NCBI RefSeq assembly: GCF_001884105.1
Contig: NZ_MACI01000093.1
Location: 62,001 to 126,000, forward strand
Direction of reading: 5' to 3'
Source: Bacillus luti
GTDB lineage: Bacteria; Bacillota; Bacilli; Bacillales; Bacillaceae_G
DNA: 64,000 nt
Of this stretch, positions 1-10,873 are shown one piece after another. The first letter of the stretch is position 1. Each line of letters begins with the position of its first letter. The notes beneath the pieces are model-generated. The model searched no databases. It had not been told where the DNA came from and was given only the letters and a program-made list of their open reading frames with translations. Made by a program: the position numbers and the translations under genes.

Positions 1-1
1 G

Positions 2-2421
<2,420 letters not shown>

Positions 2422-2451
2422 TTCAACTGTAAACATAATAAGTAAGATGAC

Positions 2452-2492
2452 AAAAAGTCAAAGTCAAGCGTGCCTTGGCTTTGGCTTTTTTC
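2452..2492 (+). terminator. Terminator or attenuator between dnaK and dnaJ
   Basis: A long imperfect hairpin (left arm AAAAAGTCAAAGTCAAG, right arm CTTGGCTTTGGCTTTTTT) pairs throughout with a few G-U pairs and ends in a run of T. It lies inside the heat-shock operon, so it probably allows partial read-through to dnaJ. Confidence 0.75.
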
Positions 2493-2625
2493 ATGAATGA
2501 GGAGAAATGTGTGAGGAGCTTAAGTTTTTTATTTTGCATACTGTAAGTGAGGAAACTTTGTTGCAAAGCACTTTCTTTCGGTGTTAAAATTACGTTTATG
2601 TGAAAGATTCGGGGGTTGCAAATTT

Positions 2626-3741
2626 ATGAGTAAACGAGATTATTATGAGGTCCTTGGACTTAGCAAGGGCGCTTCAAAAGATGAAATTAAAAAAGCGTAT
2701 CGTCGTTTGGCTAAAAAATACCATCCAGACGTAAGTAAAGAAGAGAATGCTATTGAAAAGTTCAAAGAAGTACAAGAAGCATATGAAGTATTAAGTGATG
2801 ATCAAAAGCGTGCGCAGTACGATCAATTTGGTCATGCTGGTGCGAATCAAGGTTTCGGTGGCTTTGGCGGCGGAGGAGACTTCGGTGGTGGCTTCGGTTT
2901 TGAAGATATCTTTAGTTCATTCTTTGGTGGTGGTGGCGGCAGACGTCGTGATCCAAATGCTCCGCGCCAAGGTGATGACTTACAATATCAAGTTACTTTA
3001 GAGTTTGAAGAAGCTATTTTTGGTAAAGAGCTAAATGTCGAGATTCCAGTAGAAGATCCATGCGATACTTGTAAAGGTAGTGGAGCAAAACCAGGAACTT
3101 CAAAAGAAACATGTAAACATTGTTCAGGATCAGGGCAAGTAAGTGTAGAACAAAATACACCGTTTGGTCGTATTGTGAACCGTCAAGCTTGTGGTCATTG
3201 TTCAGGAACTGGTCAAATGATTAAAGAAAAATGTACGACATGTCACGGTTCTGGTAAAGTACGTAAACGTAAAAAAATTAACGTTAAAATTCCAGCGGGT
3301 ATCGATAATGGCCAACAAATTCGTGTAACTGGAAAAGGTGAAGCGGGCGTAAATGGCGGACCAGCAGGAGATTTATATGTTGTCGTTCATGTACGAAATC
3401 ATGAATTCTTCGAGCGTGAAGGAGATCACATTATTTGCGAAATGCCATTAACATTTGCGCAAATGGCACTTGGTGCGGAAGTGGAAGTTCCTACTGTTCA
3501 TGGTAAAGTGAAGCTGAAAATTCCAGCAGGAACACAAACAGGAACAGAATTCCGCTTAAAAGGAAAAGGAGCTCCGAACGTACGTGGTTACGGTCAAGGG
3601 GATCAATATGTAGTCGTTCGTGTTGTTGTACCGACGAAATTAACTTCACATCAAAAAGATTTATTACGTGAATTCGCGGGACAAGAAGAGCAGGATGATA
3701 GTTTATTCGGAAAGCTTAAACGTGCTTTCAAAGGGGAATAA
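2626..3741 (+). CDS. dnaJ: Co-chaperone DnaJ (Hsp40)
   Basis: Stimulates the DnaK ATPase and delivers substrates. The 371-residue protein has the J domain with HPD at residues 33-35, a Gly/Phe-rich linker (about 70-105), four CxxCxGxG zinc motifs ([32 protein letters not shown]) and the C-terminal substrate-binding domains. I start it at ATG 2626 ([12 protein letters not shown]), behind the G-rich stretch at 2611-2615. The in-frame GTG 45 bases upstream would add 15 residues foreign to the family. The gene follows dnaK after about 200 bp that include the hairpin at 2452-2492. It ends 28 bp before prmA, so the two are probably co-transcribed. Confidence 0.97.
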   Translation: MSKRDYYEVLGLSKGASKDEIKKAYRRLAKKYHPDVSKEENAIEKFKEVQEAYEVLSDDQKRAQYDQFGHAGANQGFGGFGGGGDFGGGFGFEDIFSSFFGGGGGRRRDPNAPRQGDDLQYQVTLEFEEAIFGKELNVEIPVEDPCDTCKGSGAKPGTSKETCKHCSGSGQVSVEQNTPFGRIVNRQACGHCSGTGQMIKEKCTTCHGSGKVRKRKKINVKIPAGIDNGQQIRVTGKGEAGVNGGPAGDLYVVVHVRNHEFFEREGDHIICEMPLTFAQMALGAEVEVPTVHGKVKLKIPAGTQTGTEFRLKGKGAPNVRGYGQGDQYVVVRVVVPTKLTSHQKDLLREFAGQEEQDDSLFGKLKRAFKGE

Positions 3742-3769
3742 TGGAAATAAAAAATGGAGTTGGTAAATT

Positions 3770-4708
3770 GTGAAATGGTCAGAAATTAGTATTCATACAA
3801 CAGAAGAAGCAGTAGAAGCTGTCTCTCATATTTTACATGAAGCTGGTGCTAGCGGAGTTGCGATTGAGGACCCAGCGGAATTGACGAAAGAGCGCGAGCA
3901 ACAATATGGTGAAATTTATGCATTGAACCCAGATGAATATCCGGCGGAGGGTGTATTAATAAAAGCATACTTCCCGCAAACGGATTCTTTACATGAAACG
4001 ATTGCAGGTGTAAAATCATCTATTGATATGCTTCCATCTTACGACATCGAAATTGGTACTGGAAATATTACCGTTAACGAAGTCAATGAAGAAGATTGGG
4101 CTACTGCTTGGAAAAAATATTACCATCCAGTACAAATTTCTGATACATTCACAATTGTGCCAACGTGGGAAGAATATACACCGTCTTCTCCGGATGAAAA
4201 AATCATTGAATTAGATCCAGGTATGGCGTTTGGAACAGGAACGCATCCAACAACAACGATGTGTATTCGTGCTTTAGAAAAAACAGTTCAGCCAGGTGAC
4301 ACTATCATTGATGTAGGAACAGGTTCTGGTGTACTTAGTATTGCAGCGGCAAAATTAGGTGCGTCTGCTGTTCAAGCATATGATTTAGATCCAGTTGCAG
4401 TGGAAAGTGCAGAAATGAATGTACGTTTAAATAAAACAGATGACATCGTGTCTGTTGGGCAAAATAGTCTTTTAGAGGGCATTGAAGGTCCTGTTGATTT
4501 AATCGTAGCTAATTTACTGGCAGAAATTATTCTTTTATTCCCTGAAGATGCAGCACGAGTTGTGAAATCAGGCGGATTATTTATTACATCGGGCATTATT
4601 GCTGCGAAAGAAAAAGTGATTTCTGAAGCGTTAGAAAAAGCTGGATTTACAATTGAAGAAGTGTTACGAATGGAAGATTGGGTAGCAATTATTGCACGAA
4701 ATGCGTAA
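3770..4708 (+). CDS. prmA: Ribosomal protein L11 methyltransferase PrmA
   Basis: SAM-dependent trimethylation of ribosomal protein L11. The 312-aa protein has an N-terminal L11-recognition domain followed by a Rossmann methyltransferase fold with motif [14 protein letters not shown] (about residues 184-196) and the NLLAEI motif typical of PrmA. It starts at GTG 3770 after TGGAGTTGG. It directly follows dnaJ, the arrangement known from many Bacillus species, and is followed by two hairpins before rsmE. No oddities in the coding sequence. Confidence 0.96.
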   Translation: MKWSEISIHTTEEAVEAVSHILHEAGASGVAIEDPAELTKEREQQYGEIYALNPDEYPAEGVLIKAYFPQTDSLHETIAGVKSSIDMLPSYDIEIGTGNITVNEVNEEDWATAWKKYYHPVQISDTFTIVPTWEEYTPSSPDEKIIELDPGMAFGTGTHPTTTMCIRALEKTVQPGDTIIDVGTGSGVLSIAAAKLGASAVQAYDLDPVAVESAEMNVRLNKTDDIVSVGQNSLLEGIEGPVDLIVANLLAEIILLFPEDAARVVKSGGLFITSGIIAAKEKVISEALEKAGFTIEEVLRMEDWVAIIARNA

Positions 4709-4737
4709 TATAGATTTTAGTTTATAATGAAAAGGGG

Positions 4738-4763
4738 AGTCTCTCACTATAAGGTGAGGGACT
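4738..4763 (+). terminator. Hairpin after prmA, possible weak terminator
   Basis: AGTCTCTCAC pairs with GTGAGGGACT (one G-U pair) around the loop TATAAG. It is followed by only a short T-containing stretch, so termination would be inefficient. Confidence 0.45.
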
Positions 4764-4791
4764 TGCCGTTTGTTATATGAAAAATGATAAC

Positions 4792-4835
4792 GTTTCGTTC
4801 TTTTCGTAAGTGTTGGCTTACGAAAGGAACGAAAC
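4792..4835. repeat. 19-bp-stem inverted repeat upstream of rsmE
   Basis: GTTTCGTTCTTTTCGTAAG (4792-4810) and CTTACGAAAGGAACGAAAC (4817-4835) are complementary over all 19 positions with one T/G wobble, around a 6-nt loop. There is no T tract after it. The rsmE ribosome binding site (AAGGTGAT) starts about 6 nt downstream. It is therefore a poor terminator and may affect mRNA stability or translation, or be a small palindromic repeat. Confidence 0.8.
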
Positions 4836-4852
4836 TCTACTAAGGTGATTAT

Positions 4853-5602
4853 ATGCAACGTTATTTTGTAGAAGAGAAATATGTAAATGAGACAAGTATT
4901 CGCATTGTAGGTGATGACGTACATCATATCGCAAGAGTGATGCGTATGTCAGCTGGTGATCATATTTATTGCTGTGTAAACGGAAAAACAGCAGTATGTT
5001 CAATTGATGAAATTACCAGTGAATTTATTAATACGGCTATTGTAGAATGGGTAGAGGCGTCAAGTGAACTTCCTGTTTTCGTGACGATTGCAAGTGGACT
5101 GCCAAAAGGAGACAAGTTAGAGTTAATTTTTCAAAAAGGAACTGAGCTTGGGGCAGCTGCATTCTTACCATTTCAAGCATCTCGTTCTATCGTAAAATGG
5201 GATGCGAAAAAAGCTGATAAAAAAGTTGAGCGTTTGAAAAAAATTGTGAAAGAAGCTGCGGAACAGTCACATAGAAGTGAAGTTCCAGAAGTACATGCTC
5301 CGGCATCGTTTAAGCAATTGCTTTCAATGAGTAATGAGTATGATGTTTGTCTTGTTGCCTATGAGGAGGAAGCAAAGCAAGGTGAGAAATCCAATTTTGC
5401 GAAAGCTTTAACGACGATGAAACCAGGCCAAAAACTATTAATTGTATTTGGACCAGAAGGTGGCTTAGCCGAGGAAGAGATTGCTATGCTTCGTGAACAT
5501 AAATTTGTACCATGTAGTTTAGGACCGAGAATTTTAAGAACAGAGACAGCGCCGCTATATGCGCTAAGTGCTGCTTCGTATCATTTTGAATTGATGGGGT
5601 GA
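4853..5602 (+). CDS. rsmE: 16S rRNA (uracil-1498-N3)-methyltransferase RsmE
   Basis: SPOUT-family methyltransferase that modifies U1498 in helix 44 of 16S rRNA (B. subtilis YqeU). The 249-aa protein has an N-terminal PUA-like RNA-binding part and a C-terminal trefoil-knot domain. The signature GPEGGLAEEE near residue 202 and the LGPRILRTETAP segment form the SAM site. The start is ATG 4853 behind AAGGTGATT. The stop lies 6 bp from the mtaB start, so the two share an operon. Confidence 0.96.
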   Translation: MQRYFVEEKYVNETSIRIVGDDVHHIARVMRMSAGDHIYCCVNGKTAVCSIDEITSEFINTAIVEWVEASSELPVFVTIASGLPKGDKLELIFQKGTELGAAAFLPFQASRSIVKWDAKKADKKVERLKKIVKEAAEQSHRSEVPEVHAPASFKQLLSMSNEYDVCLVAYEEEAKQGEKSNFAKALTTMKPGQKLLIVFGPEGGLAEEEIAMLREHKFVPCSLGPRILRTETAPLYALSAASYHFELMG

Positions 5603-5608
5603 TGATCA

Positions 5609-6961
5609 ATGTCAACTGTTGCGTTCCATACGTTAGGTTGTAAAGTAAACCACTATGAAACAGAAGCCATTTGGCAATTGTTTAAACAAGGTGGTTATGA
5701 AAGAACTGAATATGAAAAGAAAGCTGATGTATATGTTATTAACACATGTACAGTAACGAATACTGGAGATAAGAAAAGCCGTCAAGTAATTAGACGTGCT
5801 GTGCGTCAAAATCCGGATGCGGTTATTTGTGTAACAGGATGTTATGCACAAACATCTCCAGCGGAAATTATGGCGATTCCAGGTGTAGATATTGTAGTTG
5901 GTACACAAGATCGTGAAAAGATGTTAGGCTACATCGAAGAGTTCCGCCAAGAGCGTCAACCAATTAATGCTGTCCGCAACATTATGAAAACACGTGTATA
6001 CGAAGAACTTGATGTACCTTATTTCACGGATCGTACACGTGCGTCTTTAAAAATCCAAGAGGGTTGCAATAACTTCTGTACATTCTGTATCATTCCTTGG
6101 GCGCGTGGTTTAATGCGTTCTCGTGATGGAAAAGAAGTTATTAAACAAGCGCAACAATTAGTAGATGCAGGCTATAAAGAAATCGTATTAACAGGTATTC
6201 ATACAGGTGGATACGGTGAAGATATTAAAGATTATAATTTAGCTGGATTACTTCGTGATATGGAAGCGGAAGTAGGCGGATTAAAACGTCTTCGTATTTC
6301 TTCTATTGAAGCAAGTCAAATTTCAGATGAAGTAATTGAAGTGTTAGATAAGTCTGAAGTAGTTGTACGCCACCTGCACATTCCGTTGCAATCAGGATCT
6401 AATACTGTATTAAAACGTATGCGTCGTAAGTATACGATGGAATTTTTCCAAGAGCGTTTAGATCGTTTGAAAGAAGCATTACCAGGTCTTGCGATTACAT
6501 CAGACGTAATCGTTGGCTTCCCAGGTGAAACAGAAGAAGAATTTATGGAAACATATAATTTCATTAAAGAGAATCGCTTCTCAGAGTTACACGTGTTCCC
6601 TTATTCAAAACGTACAGGAACACCTGCAGCACGTATGGAAGATCAAGTACCTGAAGATGTGAAGAACGATCGTGTCCATCGTTTGATTGAATTATCTAAT
6701 CAATTAGCGAAAGAGTATGCGTCACAGTTTGAAGGTGAAGTGCTTGAAATTATTCCGGAAGAGCAATTTAAAGAGGGTGACCGTGAAGGGTTATATGTAG
6801 GTTATACAGATAACTACTTGAAAATTGTATTTGAAGGATCAGAAGACTTAATTGGTAAATTAGTGAAAGTGAAAATTACGAAAGCTGGTTATCCATATAA
6901 TGAAGCGCAATTTGTTCGTGTTCTTGAAGATGATGTAAAAAAAGAATCAGCAAGCGCATAA
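5609..6961 (+). CDS. mtaB: tRNA t6A37 methylthiotransferase MtaB
   Basis: Radical-SAM enzyme that adds a methylthio group to t6A37 of tRNA, giving ms2t6A (B. subtilis YqeV). The 450 residues show the N-terminal UPF0004 domain (LGCKVNHYET, NTCTVTN, VTGCYAQ with its cluster-binding Cys), the radical-SAM motif CNNFCTFC (about residues 154-161) and a C-terminal TRAM domain. Starts at ATG 5609 just after rsmE and ends with a strong terminator. Closest alternatives (MiaB, RimO) differ in substrate; the start LGCKVN and the position after rsmE fit MtaB. Confidence 0.95.
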   Translation: MSTVAFHTLGCKVNHYETEAIWQLFKQGGYERTEYEKKADVYVINTCTVTNTGDKKSRQVIRRAVRQNPDAVICVTGCYAQTSPAEIMAIPGVDIVVGTQDREKMLGYIEEFRQERQPINAVRNIMKTRVYEELDVPYFTDRTRASLKIQEGCNNFCTFCIIPWARGLMRSRDGKEVIKQAQQLVDAGYKEIVLTGIHTGGYGEDIKDYNLAGLLRDMEAEVGGLKRLRISSIEASQISDEVIEVLDKSEVVVRHLHIPLQSGSNTVLKRMRRKYTMEFFQERLDRLKEALPGLAITSDVIVGFPGETEEEFMETYNFIKENRFSELHVFPYSKRTGTPAARMEDQVPEDVKNDRVHRLIELSNQLAKEYASQFEGEVLEIIPEEQFKEGDREGLYVGYTDNYLKIVFEGSEDLIGKLVKVKITKAGYPYNEAQFVRVLEDDVKKESASA

Positions 6962-6983
6962 AGTGAAACTTTAATCAGTGGGA
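6959..6983 (+). repeat. Short remnant of the bcr1-like repeat
   Basis: About 22 bases (AAAGTGAAACTTTAATCAGT plus GG) are identical to the left end of the two full-length elements at 54691 and 61755, then similarity stops. It touches the mtaB stop codon. Confidence 0.6.
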
Positions 6984-6990
6984 TAAAAAA

Positions 6991-7024
6991 GCATGCAAAC
7001 GGAGACAGTTTGCATGCTTTATTT
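6991..7024 (+). terminator. Terminator after mtaB
   Basis: Perfect stem GCATGCAAAC/GTTTGCATGC around a 7-nt loop, followed by TTTATTTTTT. Confidence 0.9.
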
Positions 7025-7112
7025 TTTATGAAAAAGTTAAATGTTTACAAGATGAGTGTGTTAAGTGAGTAGTTTTTTAGTGAATCCTTGTATTAAAAAC
7101 GATGTAATGATA

Positions 7113-7153
7113 AAAATATGGTTGTCTTCAGGGGAAAAGGATAACCATATTTT
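7113..7153. terminator. Second hairpin between mtaB and rpsU
   Basis: AAAATATGGTT pairs with AACCATATTTT across a 19-nt loop. It is A-rich on one arm and T-rich on the other, so it could terminate in either direction. Function uncertain. Confidence 0.4.
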
Positions 7154-7195
7154 AAAAAGGAAGAGCATCTATTCTTCTTTTATTCTGTCAAATAG

Positions 7196-7225
7196 TTGAC
7201 CTGAAGTGATAAAATGTATTATAAT
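7196..7225 (+). promoter_or_regulatory. Sigma-A promoter of rpsU
   Basis: TTGACC, 18-bp spacer, TATAAT. The rpsU start is about 80 bp downstream, leaving a leader that holds the direct repeat CATGCTGAAG twice (near 7238 and 7260). Confidence 0.7.
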
Positions 7226-7309
7226 CGTAAAAGACATGCTGAAGAAGTGTTTCTTTTTGCATGCTGAAGTTAGTATGTAAGTGTGATGTTTCGGAGGGAG
7301 GGAAAGAGA

Positions 7310-7483
7310 ATGTCAAAAACAGTCGTTCGTAAAAACGAGTCTTTGGAGGATGCACTTCGCCGTTTTAAAAGATCGGTTTCTAAAACTGGTACACTTGCTG
7401 AAGCAAGAAAGCGCGAGTTTTATGAAAAACCAAGTGTAAAACGTAAGAAGAAATCTGAAGCGGCAAGAAAGCGTAAATTCTAA
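7310..7483 (+). CDS. rpsU: 30S ribosomal protein S21
   Basis: Small-subunit protein, 57 aa, very basic with the C-terminal [14 protein letters not shown] tail, exactly the size and ending of Bacillus S21. I start it at ATG 7310 ([19 protein letters not shown]) behind GGAGGGAGGGAAAG. The upstream in-frame ATG at 7283 would put foreign residues in front. It is followed 15 bp later by yqeY, the conserved pairing, so the two probably share the promoter at 7196. Confidence 0.98.
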
Positions 7484-7498
7484 GAGAGGGTGTAAGTT

Positions 7499-7942
7499 AT
7501 GAGTCTTCTCGGTCGTTTAAACGATGATATGAAACAAGCGATGAAGAATAAACAAAAAGAAAAATTAACCGTTATTCGTATGGTTAAGGCTGCTTTACAA
7601 AATGAAAGCATTAAACTGCAACATACTCTTACTGATGAAGAGGAATTAACAGTTTTAGCTCGTGAAGTAAAACAGTATAAGGACTCCCTCCTTGAATTTA
7701 AAAAAGCTGGTCGTGAAGACCTTGTTGATAAACTGCAAAGTGAAATTCAGATTTTAAGCGCATATTTGCCGGAGCAATTAACGGAAGAAGAATTAGCGAA
7801 TGTAATTAAGCAAGTTATTTCTGAAGTTGGTGCTACATCTAAAGCAGATATGGGTAAAGTGATGACTGCTGTTATGCCGAAAGTAAAAGGTAAAACAGAC
7901 GGATCACTAGTGAATAAGCTGGTTATCCAGCTATTAGCATAA
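7499..7942 (+). CDS. yqeY: GatB/YqeY domain protein YqeY
   Basis: 147-aa member of the YqeY family, related to the C-terminal domain of the GatB subunit of aspartyl/glutamyl-tRNA amidotransferase, which binds tRNA. Its cellular role is not settled. The protein is helical, opening [16 protein letters not shown] and ending [13 protein letters not shown]. Start ATG 7499 behind GAGAGGGTG. Co-transcribed with rpsU and closed by a strong terminator. Confidence 0.93.
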   Translation: MSLLGRLNDDMKQAMKNKQKEKLTVIRMVKAALQNESIKLQHTLTDEEELTVLAREVKQYKDSLLEFKKAGREDLVDKLQSEIQILSAYLPEQLTEEELANVIKQVISEVGATSKADMGKVMTAVMPKVKGKTDGSLVNKLVIQLLA

Positions 7943-7944
7943 AA

Positions 7945-7975
7945 AAGCGTCTCATTTCGTATGAGACGTTTTTTT
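7945..7975 (+). terminator. Terminator after yqeY
   Basis: CGTCTCAT pairs with ATGAGACG around TTCGT, followed by a run of seven T. Confidence 0.92.
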
Positions 7976-8050
7976 ATGCTTTTTTTCAGTTTGGACGTGA
8001 TATTGCAAGCTCTTTTTTCATACATATGGGATGAGAGGAGGTCTTTTGAG

Positions 8051-8344
8051 ATGAAAAAATTAGAACAAATGAAGAATTGGTTAACGAAGCAAATAGACCT
8101 GCCAGTGGATGTGCTAATGGATCTACCTCGGATTACGCTTGTTGGGCAAGTGCATATCTATATAGAAAATCATCGAGGTTTATTAGTATTTTCAGATAAA
8201 GAAGTGAGATTGTTGTTAAAGCATGGTCAGTTATTAATTAAGGGGAAATCCTTTGTTATTAAAACAATCCTTCCAGAAGAACTTTTGCTTGAAGGGATAA
8301 TTGAACAAGTGACTTTTTTAGAAAATGAAAAGAAAAAAGAGTGA
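8051..8344 (+). CDS. yqfC: Sporulation protein YqfC
   Basis: 97-aa YqfC-family protein. In B. subtilis the gene belongs to the sigma-E sporulation regulon and lies next to yqfD, as here. The sequence shows a short beta-rich protein (ITLVGQVHIYIENHRGLLVFS) related to the YabP/YqfC spore-coat-associated family. I use ATG 8051 behind AGAGGAGG. The in-frame extension back to 7961 runs into the yqeY terminator and is not credible. The function is inferred from family and neighbour only. Confidence 0.88.
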   Translation: MKKLEQMKNWLTKQIDLPVDVLMDLPRITLVGQVHIYIENHRGLLVFSDKEVRLLLKHGQLLIKGKSFVIKTILPEELLLEGIIEQVTFLENEKKKE

Positions 8345-8346
8345 GG

Positions 8347-8371
8347 GAAACTTCCATATGTGAAGTTTTTC
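8347..8371 (+). terminator. Weak hairpin after yqfC
   Basis: AAACTTC pairs with GAAGTTT, followed by TTCTTCTT. A short stem, so likely only partial termination. Confidence 0.45.
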
Positions 8372-8525
8372 TTCTTATTCTTGTGAGTCGACTTTTCTAT
8401 TCAGTTTATCGTTTTATTTAGGGTTAGGGGCGATAAAATTCCATATTTCATTTTCGTACGAGCTATTTTGTTAATTAACTTGAAAAGTAGTGTGTCTACT
8501 TTTGGAAAGGTAGTGAAGGTAGTAG

Positions 8526-9725
8526 ATGAAAAACAAATGGTTTATAAAGTGGCTTGGATATGTGAAAGTACGAATTGAAGGTAGAGGAGCGGAACGGTTC
8601 GTTAACGAATGTGTGCGTAGAAAATTATTAGTTTGGGATGTTAAGAAGATTGCTGATGAAACGTTAGTCTTTTGTATGTTATTACGAGATGTGAAGAAAA
8701 TAAAACCAATTTACAGAAAAAATGAATGTAAATTATATTTTATTGGACGTTACGGTTTTCCTTTTTGGAATAAGCGTTTAATTAAAAATAGTGGATTTTT
8801 AATTGGGTTTCTAATTTTCTTCTTTGGTATGATTGCATTATCAAATATGGTTTGGAAAATCGAAATTACAGGAGCGAAACCTGAAACAGAATATATATTG
8901 ATGAAAGAATTGGACAAAATGGGTATTAAAAAAGGGAAATTACAGTTTCAAATGCCTAGTGTAGAAGATGTGCAACGTCATTTGACAGATAATATTAATG
9001 CAATTACATGGGCGGGGCTAGAAATAAGAGGAACGACATACCATTTTAAAATTGTTGAAAAAAATGAGCCGAAAAAAGAGAAAGAACAAAAAGCACAAAA
9101 TTTAGTGGCGAAAAAAGAAGCGATTGTTACAAAAACATTTGTTGAAGTTGGAAAACCAGTCGTCCTGAAAAATGATCATGTAGAAAAGGGACAGCTTCTT
9201 GTATCAGGGATATATGGTAATGAAGAGGATCCGACGATTGTTTCAGCGAAAGGTATTGTATATGGAGAAACGTGGTACACATCTCAGGTGAATGTCCCGC
9301 TCAAGACGCAATTTCAAGTATATACAGGTAATGCGTATAATGAATATTTTCTTACATTTGGGAGTGCGAAAATAAAAATATGGGGATTTCAACATGATAA
9401 GTATAAACGTTCTCGTACGGAAAATGTAAAACACGATGTGAAATTATTTGGTTTTACATTACCGATTGCATACGAAAAAGATATAGTGCGAGAAGAGGAA
9501 GAAGCGAATCGAGAATATACAGAAAAACAAGCGATGAAAGTAGCAAAAGAGATGGCAGAAAAAGAACTAAAGAAAAAATTGGATGAACATGCTATGATTG
9601 TAAGTGATAAGATTTTGAGTAAAGAGGTTGAGGCGGATCAACTAAAAGTTACATTGCATTATACGGTAATTGAAAATATTGCAGAGCCACAACCGATATC
9701 TGAATCCGATATTCAAGGAGACTGA
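8526..9725 (+). CDS. yqfD: Sporulation protein YqfD
   Basis: 399-aa membrane-anchored protein of the YqfD family. In B. subtilis it is controlled by sigma-E and needed for efficient sporulation. Residues 1-90 are basic and soluble. One hydrophobic segment near 93-112 (GFLIGFLIFFFGMIALSNMV) spans the membrane. The rest is a large extracytoplasmic-type domain with Lys/Glu-rich stretches. Start ATG 8526 behind GGTAGTGAAGG. It ends 3 bp before phoH, so translation of the two is likely coupled. The biochemical function is unknown. Confidence 0.9.
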   Translation: MKNKWFIKWLGYVKVRIEGRGAERFVNECVRRKLLVWDVKKIADETLVFCMLLRDVKKIKPIYRKNECKLYFIGRYGFPFWNKRLIKNSGFLIGFLIFFFGMIALSNMVWKIEITGAKPETEYILMKELDKMGIKKGKLQFQMPSVEDVQRHLTDNINAITWAGLEIRGTTYHFKIVEKNEPKKEKEQKAQNLVAKKEAIVTKTFVEVGKPVVLKNDHVEKGQLLVSGIYGNEEDPTIVSAKGIVYGETWYTSQVNVPLKTQFQVYTGNAYNEYFLTFGSAKIKIWGFQHDKYKRSRTENVKHDVKLFGFTLPIAYEKDIVREEEEANREYTEKQAMKVAKEMAEKELKKKLDEHAMIVSDKILSKEVEADQLKVTLHYTVIENIAEPQPISESDIQGD

Positions 9726-9728
9726 GTA

Positions 9729-10688
9729 ATGGCAGAACAATTAGTAGAAATGAACCAACAACTGGAAAATCCTAACGAAGCAATCGCTCTTTTTGGAGTA
9801 AATGATGCTCATTTAAAAGTAATTGAAAGAGAACTTAATGTATCGATTGTAACTAGAGGAGAAACTGTTCATGTATCTGGAGCAGATGAAACTGTGACAC
9901 TCGTAGAAAAAATCTTGCAGCAATTACTTGTTGTGATCCGTAAAGGTGTATCAATTACAGAAAGAGATGTCGCGTATGCGATCCAGCTTGCGCAACAAGG
10001 GAAAATTGCTCAATTTGAAGAGTTATATGAAGAAGAAATCTTTAAAACTGCAAAAGGTAAATCGATTCGTGTAAAAACGATGGGGCAAAGACGATATATT
10101 CATGCAATGAAGAAGAATGATATTGTATTTGGAATAGGACCTGCAGGGACTGGTAAAACATACTTAGCTGTAGTAATGGCTGTTAGAGCTTTAAAGCAAG
10201 GGTATGTAAAGAAAATTATTTTAACGAGACCTGCTGTAGAAGCAGGGGAGAGCTTAGGTTTTTTACCAGGTGATTTAAAAGAGAAGGTAGATCCGTATTT
10301 ACGTCCATTGTATGATGCACTGCACGACATTCTTGGACAAGAATATACGCAACGTATGATGGAGCGTGGAGTAATTGAAATCGCACCTCTTGCCTATATG
10401 AGAGGGCGTACGCTCGATGATTCATTTGTTATTTTAGATGAAGCACAAAATACAACGGGTGCCCAAATAAAAATGTTTTTAACAAGATTAGGTTTTAGTT
10501 CTAAAATGGTTATTACGGGAGACCCTTCACAAGTAGACTTGCCAAAAGGGGTAAAATCAGGACTTTCTCTTGCTTCTAACATTTTATCTGGTGTATCGGG
10601 GCTATCATTCATTACATTAGAACAAACGGACGTTGTAAGGCATCCACTGGTGCAACGTATTATTGAGGCATATGATAAAATGGAATGA
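9729..10688 (+). CDS. phoH: PhoH-family ATPase (YbeZ type)
   Basis: 319-aa P-loop ATPase of the PhoH/YbeZ family, linked with YbeY in RNA and ribosome metabolism. An N-terminal KH-like region precedes the Walker A loop GPAGTGKT (residues 137-144). Walker B is VILDEAQN, and a superfamily-1-helicase-like VITGDPSQVDLP follows. The start ATG 9729 comes right after yqfD, and pgpH and ybeY lie downstream in the conserved order. Two tandem terminators follow. Its molecular activity (possibly RNA unwinding) is not firmly established. Confidence 0.94.
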   Translation: MAEQLVEMNQQLENPNEAIALFGVNDAHLKVIERELNVSIVTRGETVHVSGADETVTLVEKILQQLLVVIRKGVSITERDVAYAIQLAQQGKIAQFEELYEEEIFKTAKGKSIRVKTMGQRRYIHAMKKNDIVFGIGPAGTGKTYLAVVMAVRALKQGYVKKIILTRPAVEAGESLGFLPGDLKEKVDPYLRPLYDALHDILGQEYTQRMMERGVIEIAPLAYMRGRTLDDSFVILDEAQNTTGAQIKMFLTRLGFSSKMVITGDPSQVDLPKGVKSGLSLASNILSGVSGLSFITLEQTDVVRHPLVQRIIEAYDKME

Positions 10689-10714
10689 TCCTATTTGTCA
10701 GGATCATTTCTTTT
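10684..10714 (+). terminator. Terminator overlapping the phoH stop
   Basis: AATGATCCT pairs with AGGATCATT around a 7-nt loop, followed by TCTTTTT. The left arm contains the phoH stop codon. Confidence 0.88.
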
Positions 10715-10726
10715 TGTATGATAAGG

Positions 10727-10747
10727 TTGGCGAATGGCCAATTTTTT
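10727..10747 (+). terminator. Second tandem terminator after phoH
   Basis: TTGGC pairs with GCCAA around GAATG, followed by six T. It backs up the hairpin at 10684. Confidence 0.6.
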
Positions 10748-10873
10748 ACTATCATGAAAGAAGAAGAAAATAAGCGATAGATGACGTGTTATTTCGAAAG
10801 CGTCGTTGGTTACAAGAAATGAAAGCTATAAATAGTTTCACTTTATTTCTGGAGAGGAGAAGGTATTGAAATC

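Noticed and set aside
10830-10850. AGTTTCACTTTA as another repeat remnant
   Set aside because: Only about 12 bases match the repeat border, with no adjoining hairpin. Chance is possible in AT-rich DNA.
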